DNA from: Chromobacterium sp. IIBBL 290-4 | GTDB taxonomy: Bacteria; Pseudomonadota; Gammaproteobacteria; Burkholderiales; Chromobacteriaceae | Assembly: GCF_024207115.1 (NCBI RefSeq) | Contig: NZ_CP100128.1 | Location: forward strand, 4,712,001-4,776,000 | Reading direction: 5' to 3' | DNA: 64,000 nt | Part shown: piece after piece, positions 1 through 6,743 of the stretch | How positions within the stretch are numbered: position 1 is the stretch's first letter | Layout: every line of letters begins with the position of its first letter | The notes under the pieces: model-generated | What the model was told of the DNA's origin: nothing | Databases searched by the model: none | What the model saw: the letters and a program-made list of their open reading frames with translations, nothing else | Made by a program: the position numbers and the translations under genes

Positions 1-3
1 ATC

Positions 4-198
4 GTGCCAATTCAAGCGACATCTACGAGCAATAGTTATTCCGGACAAGAGTATCTCGGCCTATACCCATACGTAGTAAAACAACCGGATGAAAATAGAA
101 AAGAGACGCTTTGGGTTAGGAAGAGCAGCTCAAGATATATTTCATACGATGAATGGGTCTCAACCCCAAATTCTCATATTTCATGGAGGGAAGGATAA
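4..198 (+). CDS. C-terminal end of an unrecognised protein (may begin before the window)
   Basis: An open frame runs from the left edge to a TAA at 196-198. The only start inside the window is a GTG at position 4, so this is probably the last ~64 codons of a longer gene. The translated piece is rich in Tyr, Ser and Trp (for example EYLGLYPYVV) and ends in SWREG. The next gene starts at the very next base and its ribosome site (ggaggg) lies inside this frame, so the two are probably one operon. I do not recognise the family. The neighbouring TIR protein suggests, as inference only, a part of the same defence module. Confidence 0.5.
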   Translation: MPIQATSTSNSYSGQEYLGLYPYVVKQPDENRKETLWVRKSSSRYISYDEWVSTPNSHISWREG

Positions 199-603
199 AT
201 GGAAAAGACTATTGCACATCTTGGTTTTATCCAAGGAGTAATTTCTAGAATGGGAGCAAACTCTTTCCTCCTCAAGGGATGGAGTGTGACACTTGTTGCT
301 GCAATATTTGCCTTGTCTGCTAAGGATGCAAATTTCAAATTTGTATTAATTGCATATTTTCCTGTGATAGTTTTTTGGGTTCTTGATTCCTACTTTCTTC
401 ATCAAGAACGGTTGTTTAGGAAGCTATACGAAGGCGTTGCTTCAGGTAGGATTTCAAGCGAAAAATTTACAATGGACACAACGATTGTTCGTAATGACGT
501 TGCCTCCATCTGCTGTGCGGCTTTTTCAAAAACATTGCTTATATTTCACGGAGCCGTCATCGCAATAGTTTTGTTTGCGATGTTCTTCATCATGAAGCCA
601 TGA
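199..603 (+). CDS. small membrane protein next to a TIR-domain gene
   Basis: This 134-residue protein has three hydrophobic segments: about residues 26-42, 47-66 and 111-131. A polar stretch between the last two contains SGRISSEKFTMD. The start is an ATG immediately after the upstream stop, with a strong ggagggaagg ribosome site. I place it with small conserved inner-membrane proteins of unknown function that I recall seeing beside TIR-like domain genes. That association is recollection, not a search result. The TIR-domain gene at 902 is 300 bases downstream on the same strand. The segment is clearly AT-richer than the siderophore genes on the right, consistent with acquired DNA. A role as membrane partner of a defence protein is inference. 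Confidence 0.6.
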   Translation: MEKTIAHLGFIQGVISRMGANSFLLKGWSVTLVAAIFALSAKDANFKFVLIAYFPVIVFWVLDSYFLHQERLFRKLYEGVASGRISSEKFTMDTTIVRNDVASICCAAFSKTLLIFHGAVIAIVLFAMFFIMKP

Positions 604-901
604 TTTACATAGTGCATGAGGCTTAACCCTATTACGCATAGATAGCACTATTCCAAACAATGATTTTCTCTCTTAGATTCATGTTATCTTTCATTAGAAA
701 ATGCTTTAGAAAGGCATACAATGAGTTCGCGCAGAATTTATATGGCAATTATTTAAAAACAACCAATCCTTGCTCGGTCAATCCAAGAGAAAAAATGCCA
801 AGTCATCAAGCCATGGCCATAAATTCACTTTCTGCTCGGGGGTCTATATTCCTCTTGCAGTGTTAATTTTTATCTCAAAATCAATCGTAATCGGTTAACT
901 T
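604..901. other. AT-rich spacer, no convincing gene
   Basis: Just under 300 bases separate the membrane protein from the TIR gene. A 68-codon plus-strand frame at 660-866 begins with an ATG but has no good ribosome site and resembles no family I know, so I do not call it. No clear terminator hairpin is visible. The region probably carries the promoter of the TIR gene. Confidence 0.5.
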
Positions 902-2068
902 ATGGCAGGCATGCTTAAACGTAAATATTTTTCAGAAACACAAGCATTCAAAAGGGAATTCACAAGACCATTGAGTCAAATTTCAGCGGCGTTACCATCG
1001 GAGTACACTGAGCAAACCATTATTGACCTATATAAATATTATTTTCCTCTAGGCTGGATCAGATTAAACAAGAGATACGAAAGCTATAAAAAAAAAGACA
1101 GCTTTCTTCAAAACGTTGGCAAGAAGGCAAGATATTTCCATGAAGAACCCATTGCCTTCCTGCTAAATCTTCCAAAAGCAAAACACCTTTTATCAGCAGG
1201 TGTAAGAAAAACCCATAAATCAGAATTCTCTCATGAAAGAAGAATGCTGGCCATTAATGCGCTAGAAGAGCAAAGAAATAAAAATACAAACTCTCACAAT
1301 GAAAAATCACGCAATGCACGAACTTTAGTGCAAGCAATTGAGCCGCTGCATATTGATATTTTTATTTATGCCTATCACAAAAAAGGCTCAACAACGCAAG
1401 ACAAAGTGGAAATATTCAATGAACTCAAAAAATATGAATGCGAAAAATCAATCCAATTCTTTCATAAGTTAAACGACAGCGAGAGAAATGATCAAATAAG
1501 ACGCATGGCATTCTCACACTTGCAAAAAATGGGAGAATTTGTAAAACTCAGGAAGCGCTTTAAAGGGAAGTCAAAGTCTTATATGACTGAACGAGAAGCC
1601 TTTGACGTAACGCCAAAGGACTTGGCAGATAGAATTGAAAGGAACTCCATCCAAAGCCAGAAGGCTTATGATGTATTTATATCTCATAGCTACCTAGATT
1701 CAAAGTTGGTGATCAGTATAAAAAATGAGCTCAACTCAAAAAACATAAGCGTTTACTGTGACTGGACAAATGATAATGACTTCCTGAAACGAGATCTGGC
1801 AAGTGAATATACAGAGGTTGTACTAAAGAAAAGAATTGAACAATCAAAGTACTTATTGCTCGTAATAACAGATAACTCCATAGGCCAAGATGGAGAAATA
1901 AAGTCAAAATGGGTTGAAATGGAAATTTCTCATGCTGAAAATATATCAAAACAAATATATTGCATAAACCTTAGCGGCGGAAAAACAAGATTTAGCGCCC
2001 TTAATCATATGATTACTGGGAAGAACTTATCCATTTCAGAATTTGATGCTGAAAAATTACGCACATAA
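902..2068 (+). CDS. TIR-domain protein, candidate defence NADase
   Basis: This 388-residue protein has a charged, mostly helical N-terminal region (about residues 1-245) and a C-terminal TIR domain from residue 255. The TIR fold is shown by AYDVFISHS, then an Asp-containing strand in VYCDW, and the SKWVEMEIS motif at about 335-343. In TIR NAD-hydrolases a Glu in the SxWxxxE context is catalytic; E339 or E341 fits. Bacterial TIR proteins of this kind deplete NAD or make signalling nucleotides during phage infection. The role of the N-terminal part is unknown; it could be a sensor or oligomerisation module. Codon use is AT-rich. The start could also be the ATG at 911. TIR fold confidence is high; the defence role is inferred from family. 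Confidence 0.8.
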   Translation: MAGMLKRKYFSETQAFKREFTRPLSQISAALPSEYTEQTIIDLYKYYFPLGWIRLNKRYESYKKKDSFLQNVGKKARYFHEEPIAFLLNLPKAKHLLSAGVRKTHKSEFSHERRMLAINALEEQRNKNTNSHNEKSRNARTLVQAIEPLHIDIFIYAYHKKGSTTQDKVEIFNELKKYECEKSIQFFHKLNDSERNDQIRRMAFSHLQKMGEFVKLRKRFKGKSKSYMTEREAFDVTPKDLADRIERNSIQSQKAYDVFISHSYLDSKLVISIKNELNSKNISVYCDWTNDNDFLKRDLASEYTEVVLKKRIEQSKYLLLVITDNSIGQDGEIKSKWVEMEISHAENISKQIYCINLSGGKTRFSALNHMITGKNLSISEFDAEKLRT

Positions 2069-2111
2069 CAAATCATTCCTGGCGGGCTGTGGCCTGAATC
2101 TAACGTTAAGG
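2064..2111 (+). other. possible attC-like element at the TIR gene stop codon
   Basis: The TIR stop codon lies in cATAAC (2064-2069). About 40 bases later comes GTTAAGG (2105-2111). Between them ATTC/GAAT and GGC/GCC can pair, so the segment can fold as one imperfect hairpin. Integron attC sites have this layout: RYYYAAC ... GTTRRRY beginning at the cassette stop codon. The right core deviates at its last base and the element is short, so this is tentative. Confidence 0.25.
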
Positions 2112-2573
2112 CCGTAAAGGCGCACTCGAAGTGTAGCGTATTGCGCCGAATGTGTGACGATGATTAACTATCACTGAGCATTGTTGATAATCAAGCCCAT
2201 TTCAATAAATTCCAGTGGTTCTTTGTTTGGCCTTCGGCAATCGTTATTCGACGGGCTGCCGGTTTGCGGCGAGATCGCCCACCATTGGGTTTTCTTCGTG
2301 GCTGGTTTTGGGTGGTATTCGTCCGCTATGGGTCGAACGTTGCCATTCAACAATGGCAATGACTCAGCGCTGGGGGCATCGATGGGGGCATTTAAAAAAT
2401 CGATACAAAAGAAATATATTAAATATCAATAACTTGAAATACCAATTCCATTCCTGTCGGGGACGATGAAATGGCTTGAAAAAATTAAACTAAATAAATT
2501 CAATACATTAGAAAACCAATTCGATCCCTTCAAAGACTACCGACCTTCACACCGTCTTGAGTCCAAGAGAGCT

Positions 2574-2589
2574 GTCTTTGACCAAAGAC
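2574..2589. promoter_or_regulatory. inverted repeat GTCTTTG-AC-CAAAGAC
   Basis: Perfect 7-base arms separated by 2 bases, about 75 bases upstream of the AraC-type reading frame. It has the size and symmetry of an operator. Its binding protein is unknown. Confidence 0.35.
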
Positions 2590-2596
2590 GCATCAA

Positions 2597-2616
2597 TGTT
2601 GGTACATTTGTTGGTA
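2597..2616 (+). promoter_or_regulatory. direct repeat TGTTGGTA x2
   Basis: TGTTGGTA occurs at 2597-2604 and again at 2609-2616, a 12-base period, 47-66 bases before the AraC-type start. AraC-family proteins bind direct repeats, so an autoregulatory site is plausible. Confidence 0.3.
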
Positions 2617-2662
2617 TTTAATTTTTAAAATAAAAAATACTTCAATAGTTTCAACAAATTGA

Positions 2663-3449
2663 ATGACGTTTTCGAGAGAGACTCTGGAATCCATCGCCAG
2701 CTGGCGGGACGGATTCCGTCCGGCGACGATGGAAGAGTTGCTGGCGGGCGTTGCCCCGCTGATGCCGGTGCTGGACCTGATCCCCAATGCGGCCATCTTC
2801 ATCAAGGACCGCCAGGCGCTATCTCTGCGCCAACCAGACGCTGGCGCAGCGCTGCGGCCTGAAGGACTTGCCGCCGCTGCTGGGCAAAACCAGCGCCGAA
2901 GTGTTTCCCATCCAGCTGGGACAGGTCTACACGGCACAGGATATCAAGGTGCTGCAGGATGGCCAGGTGCTGGAGGGCCAGCTGGAACTGCATCTGTTCA
3001 AAAGCCGGGAGCCAGGCTGGTGCCTGACCTACAAATGGCCCTTGTACAACCGGCAGGAAGACATCATCGGCCTGATCGGCATCTCGCTGGATTTGCAGCC
3101 GGCCAGCAAGACGCACCCGGCTTACACCCGCCTGGCGGAGGTGGACGAATTCATCCGCCGCCGCTTCAGCCAGCCGATTTCAATGGCGGAACTCACCGCC
3201 ATCGCCGGCATGTCCACCGCCCAGCTGGAGCGCTATTGCAAAAAGGTGTTCCACCTGTCGCCGCGGCAAATGATACTCAAGGCCAGACTGGAGCATGCGC
3301 ATCGCTTGTTGCATCTGGAAATGGCCATCACCGAAGTGGCCCTGCGCTGCGGCTATACCGACCACAGCGCCTTCAGCCGCCAGTTCAAGGCCTTGACCGG
3401 CCTGACGCCGCGACAGTATCGGCAAGAGCTGGGGAAAAGCGGCAGCTAA
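2663..3449 (+). pseudogene. AraC-family transcriptional regulator with PAS-like sensor, frameshifted
   Basis: The N-terminal part is read from ATG 2663 in one frame up to FIKDRQA. The rest continues in another frame as RYLCANQTLAQRCG to a stop at 3449. The break is at about 2812-2818 (gaccgccaggcgctatctc). Adding a GC dinucleotide restores FIKDRQARYLCANQ, so a GC-repeat contraction is the simplest explanation. Downstream are a PAS-like sensor segment and a typical AraC double helix-turn-helix (FIRRRFSQPISMAELTAIAG, then MAITEVALRCGYTDHSAFSR). Restored length is about 263 residues, normal for the family. Internal restart near 2787 would leave the DNA-binding domain intact. A sequencing error cannot be excluded. 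Confidence 0.8.
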
Positions 3450-3541
3450 TGTGGCTGGAGGCGCCGCTAAAAACCTTTGCCATTGTTATACATCCACGTG
3501 ACCACTCTATACTTCTAACACGCGGGCATGCCTCGACTGCT

Positions 3542-4114
3542 CTACTTTTCCAAATTTCTTCTAGCCACTTCCGCCCTAACCAAACCTTCACAATCCAAAT
3601 ATTTTTTGAATGGAGGGCGAATCACCCCATTTACCCAGCGAGAATAACTAGCCAATGAAACGGATAAGATAGAAGACATCTCCTTTGGACTACCATTCTC
3701 CATTCCTAACCTAGAGGCCCAGCCCTGTATAATTTCCACCATATCCGTGCTCTCATACCACCGCTCGAGCTGTTGCATTTCTTGTGTCTTAGAATCACAA
3801 ATATTCTGAGCTTGCTCAATAATATGATTGGGCACCTGCTTAGTCCTACCGTAAAGGTAAGAAGACAGCCTGCTCAACCCAATGCCAATGGATTCTGCAA
3901 ATTCTTTATGCCCTATTCCAGATCTTTCCAACAATTCTCGGAGTAAGAGATGACTAGAGTGGAGTGATTGCGTTGCCTTAGGACTCTCCTCTGCCACGAC
4001 ACCTCCTTCAACATTCCCTTCATCACACACCACCATTCTCACATAGCCCACAGTTGGTTTCATGCCAGATAACCAGCGTTCAACACCGTCCCACTTCCCA
4101 TCCTTTTCAGCCAT
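3542..4114 (-). CDS. putative DNA-binding protein with two helix-turn-helix-like units
   Basis: About 190 residues from ATG 4114, chosen because its ribosome site (aggag) is 7 bases upstream; the in-frame ATG at 4120 is too close to it. After a variable ~45-residue N-terminus, residues ~50-100 look like an XRE-type HTH (LLERSGIGHKEFAESIGIG, then LSSYLYGRTK). A second unit appears at ~140-185 (SPKEMSSILSVSLASYSRWV). It overlaps the end of the upstream gene (stop 4107-4109), so the pair is translationally coupled. Position at the edge of the secretion locus suggests a regulator of that locus, by inference. No specific family is recognised. Confidence 0.6.
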   Translation of the reverse strand: MAEKDGKWDGVERWLSGMKPTVGYVRMVVCDEGNVEGGVVAEESPKATQSLHSSHLLLRELLERSGIGHKEFAESIGIGLSRLSSYLYGRTKQVPNHIIEQAQNICDSKTQEMQQLERWYESTDMVEIIQGWASRLGMENGSPKEMSSILSVSLASYSRWVNGVIRPPFKKYLDCEGLVRAEVARRNLEK

Positions 4115-4391
4115 CACCATGCTCCTGAAATCGCTTATCTATCTCTTTCCCATAATATTCTATCATCGATTTCACATCCTGATTCGCATTTAAATAAGCG
4201 AAATACAATATTACATTCAACGCCTCGTGCGGCAAACTGTTGATAGCCACAACCACATTGCCGCCATGCTTTTCAAATCCCTCCCTCCCCACCTCCAGCT
4301 CAAAAGGAAGCTCCAAATCATCAACAGCACCGTCGGCAACCAGATTATTCCCTTCATTTAATTCAGAGTGATTTTCCATCACGGCCCACAT
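4107..4391 (-). CDS. 94-residue hypothetical protein, coupled to the HTH gene
   Basis: A small acidic protein with no signal peptide or membrane segment. The C-terminal half (LPHEALNVILYFAYLNANQD and following residues) is predicted helical. Start ATG at 4391 is preceded by a strong aaaggaggag ribosome site. Its stop overlaps the start of the downstream HTH gene. Function unknown; as the first gene of a two-gene regulatory-looking unit it could be a partner of the HTH protein. Confidence 0.6.
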   Translation of the reverse strand: MWAVMENHSELNEGNNLVADGAVDDLELPFELEVGREGFEKHGGNVVVAINSLPHEALNVILYFAYLNANQDVKSMIEYYGKEIDKRFQEHGDG

Positions 4392-4957
4392 TTTCTCCTC
4401 CTTTATTTTAAATAACTACCCGGGCACAAACATTGGAGATTGAAACACAATCGAACATAAACTTGACAACATATTAAAATTATCTACCAAAATCGCCCGC
4501 ACATAAAAGTCAAGACATAAAATACTGAAAATGCAGCACCGCATGCAAAAACACTGCACCCGTTAAATTACCTCATTTCAAAAGCATTAAAGTCATACCA
4601 ATAACATAGCAAAATCACATATTATCCAGTCATGTCCATCAGACGACTGTCTCAATAAAAATCACAGGCACGATGATCATCAAATACGCCCATTTGAAAT
4701 TAAATGTCAGAAATTCCTCATAAGTTAACAATTTGCTTCCATCTTGACGCCCCAACACAAAAACCATTGCCAATAGAATAAATTTCCCAATAAAAACAAT
4801 TGCTTACAATCAAAATCTTAAATAGCAATCTTTCGTTCAAAACAACACAACAAAGGAGAGGCCGCGATTGCTGAGTGTATTGAAAGTAGCAAAGTCAACA
4901 AAAAAAGTTTATTCTTTATCAACAACTCTTACTTAATCAAAGCACAGAAAGAAAGCC
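4392..4957. promoter_or_regulatory. 566 bp AT-rich divergent intergenic region
   Basis: The region lies between two divergently transcribed regulatory genes and contains no supported reading frame. It is strongly AT-rich with several A- and T-tracts. It must hold promoters for both directions, and is the best candidate in the window for a cis-acting control or transfer-related site. No clear origin-of-transfer hairpin was identified by eye. Confidence 0.4.
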
Positions 4958-5926
4958 ATGCCGAAACCTCGCCTATCTAAGGGTGTAACAGCACTTGAGG
5001 ATGCTGACCTCCTGGGAGGACAGCTCATGTGGATGCTGGTTTATCGAGCAAAACGACTTGGCATCACCCAAAAGGAAGTTGCAGAAATCCTTGGAATCAC
5101 TCGCGCATATTTGGAAGCACTAATGTGGGGACGGAGGCCTGTATCTGAGATAAGCGCAGACATCCTGAAAAAAATAGCAGAGTTCATCGACGCTCCAGTT
5201 TCACAGGTTTATTTACTTAGCGGCATATTGAAAATTAGCGACTTCTCCACCCAAGACAACCTTGACCATAGGATGTTGAGTCACTTCAAAACATTGCAAC
5301 TATCAAACGAGCTAAAAAACATCCTTCCCGATGAAATAGAGTGGTCCACATGGCCACTTGAGCTTCGGCTGTCCATTTGCTTTTTACTAGATGGAATTAA
5401 TCAAACCAATCACTTTGCACACACACAAATCTCATCAAACATAGAAAAGAAGCAAGTTCAAAATGACTTCCTGAACAAGTTGCGTAAAATCATTTCAGAA
5501 AACAATTGGACAATCAATCAAACAGCAGATTATCTTTCCATATCAGTAACTTTCCTAAGAGGCATTTTAAATCAGAAACGCCCCCTCACAGCCTTAAAGC
5601 GTGTTCATATAGAAAAGCTGGCTGAAATATTAAAACAACCAATCGCTCAAATTTACGTCTCCACCGGCATTCTTTGCAAAGAAGACTTCCAATGGAATAC
5701 AACCATAGAATCCAGAGTCAATGCATCCTATGAAACCATGCGCATTGACAAGATCTGGAACGGCATCACCCCTTCATTACACACTTGGAACATCTGGCCT
5801 CTATCAGGAAAAATATTAATGACCCAACTTTATGAGAGTGGCGCGCGAACCAACCCGGTAATGGATATCATTCAGGCAGCAGACCAAATTACCCCCTTAC
5901 CGACACAAACCACTCAACCATTTTAG
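4958..5926 (+). CDS. tandem double-HTH (XRE-type) regulator
   Basis: A 322-residue protein made of two related halves. The first HTH is at about 27-80 (LGITQKEVAEILGITRAYLE) and the second at about 178-230 (WTINQTADYLSISVTFLRG). Each is followed by a matching segment: ILKKIAEFIDAPVSQVYLLS-GIL near 70-93 and HIEKLAEILKQPIAQIYVST-GIL near 217-240. This shows an internal duplication. A monomer could therefore bind two half-sites. The start has a modest agaaag ribosome site. It is convergent with the secretion locus and separated from it by a hairpin. Likely a controller of the mobile or secretion locus, by inference from position. Confidence 0.7.
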   Translation: MPKPRLSKGVTALEDADLLGGQLMWMLVYRAKRLGITQKEVAEILGITRAYLEALMWGRRPVSEISADILKKIAEFIDAPVSQVYLLSGILKISDFSTQDNLDHRMLSHFKTLQLSNELKNILPDEIEWSTWPLELRLSICFLLDGINQTNHFAHTQISSNIEKKQVQNDFLNKLRKIISENNWTINQTADYLSISVTFLRGILNQKRPLTALKRVHIEKLAEILKQPIAQIYVSTGILCKEDFQWNTTIESRVNASYETMRIDKIWNGITPSLHTWNIWPLSGKILMTQLYESGARTNPVMDIIQAADQITPLPTQTTQPF

Positions 5927-5950
5927 AATCCACTCCATACATTTATTGCA

Positions 5951-5980
5951 GGCCGTTTAATCAACAACAATTAAACGGCA
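5951..5980. terminator. hairpin between convergent genes
   Basis: GCCGTTTAAT (5952-5961) and ATTAAACGGC (5970-5979) form a perfect 10-bp stem with an 8-base loop. It lies between the convergent 4958-5926 and 5994-6743 genes. There is no long T-run, but the placement fits a bidirectional terminator. Confidence 0.6.
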
Positions 5981-5993
5981 CTCTATCAAAGCT

Positions 5994-6743
5994 CTACTTC
6001 ACCTGAATAGTGAAATTAACCTCATGAAACAGACGTACAACACCTCCACGCTTGGCATTTAATATCGCAGGCAAGTTCACATCCTGCATTCTATACAAAT
6101 TTGCAGAATACACTCCTGGAGGTGGGCAGGTATCGCCAAGATCTCTTAATAAAACTCCTTGCTCACTCCTCTGCGGACGCTTGCTAGCCTCATGAGAAGC
6201 CTTATCAATCACCCTAGTATTCAGATAGCCATCTCCCTCCCCCTTCGCTCCTCGAATTGTGAGACCATAAAGATCAAGCTCAACCTCTGAAGGGGGAGGA
6301 TCATAATTAAGCGGCAACTCCAATATTCGAAACCTGCGATACTCACTAGGTAAAGATTTCTCAGCCAAAGCAGGCAAGACCATATTTTGCTTTATTACCT
6401 TTCCTTTCAACTGCAGCGTCACTTCAATATTACTGCTCTCTTTGGGAAATGCTGCCTTATAATAATAGCCATTCTTACTATCCATTCCTGCCATCATGAC
6501 ATGATTGACACTAATGCTATGTTCATCAAACCTAACTGACATGGCATCATGCTCATCATGAAATACGACATACATCACAATTTCTTTTTCACCACGAACA
6601 TAGGAGACATTATACTCCGGCACAATAGACATTTTATCTTCATACCAGCGCCAGTTGCCATTCTTCATGCTGCCCCCCATAGCTGAAACACTTAGTCCCA
6701 AAATCCCTAAAAGCATAACTATAAGAAAACGGAATGCGCTCAT
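5994..6743 (-). CDS. exported protein, candidate immunity to the adjacent TraG-tip toxin
   Basis: A 249-residue protein starting with a signal peptide (RFLIVMLLGILGLSVSAMGG), so it is exported to the periplasm. The remainder is beta-rich with few cysteines. The start codon overlaps the stop of the upstream traG-type gene (ATGA at 6740-6743), giving tight coupling. It is AT-richer than the conserved traG part, like the unusual traG tip it follows. I recognise no family. The arrangement (variable toxin-like tip, then a small cognate gene) is that of toxin-immunity pairs. In F plasmids an entry-exclusion protein plays a comparable partner role to TraG, so an exclusion function is the alternative. 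Confidence 0.55.
   Translation of the reverse strand: MSAFRFLIVMLLGILGLSVSAMGGSMKNGNWRWYEDKMSIVPEYNVSYVRGEKEIVMYVVFHDEHDAMSVRFDEHSISVNHVMMAGMDSKNGYYYKAAFPKESSNIEVTLQLKGKVIKQNMVLPALAEKSLPSEYRRFRILELPLNYDPPPSEVELDLYGLTIRGAKGEGDGYLNTRVIDKASHEASKRPQRSEQGVLLRDLGDTCPPPGVYSANLYRMQDVNLPAILNAKRGGVVRLFHEVNFTIQVK

Larger units (their letters stand above)
2112..2662. other. gene-poor stretch before the AraC-type pseudogene
   Basis: No gene is supported here. An 83-codon plus-strand frame at 2181-2432 sits on a GC-richer patch (about 2205-2390) inside AT-rich DNA, and could be a remnant. The imperfect arms GGCGCA/TGCGCC at about 2128-2156 could form a hairpin. Positions 2400-2660 are very AT-rich and hold the inverted and direct repeats listed separately, which suggests the promoter of the downstream regulator. 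Confidence 0.4.

Noticed and set aside
660..866. 68-codon plus-strand frame between the membrane protein and TIR genes
   Set aside because: No ribosome site, no family resemblance and low-complexity composition; not enough to call a gene.
2181..2432. 83-codon plus-strand frame in the gene-poor region
   Set aside because: Could be a gene remnant because of its GC-richer patch, but no family or start signal supports it.
4392..4957. Origin of transfer in the AT-rich divergent region
   Set aside because: No nic-like sequence or stable inverted-repeat set could be picked out, and no relaxase gene is nearby.
5994..6743. Entry-exclusion (TraS-like) protein as the role of the gene after the second traG
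   Set aside because: Not excluded, but TraS-type proteins are inner-membrane proteins, while this one has a cleavable-looking signal and a soluble body; immunity is preferred.
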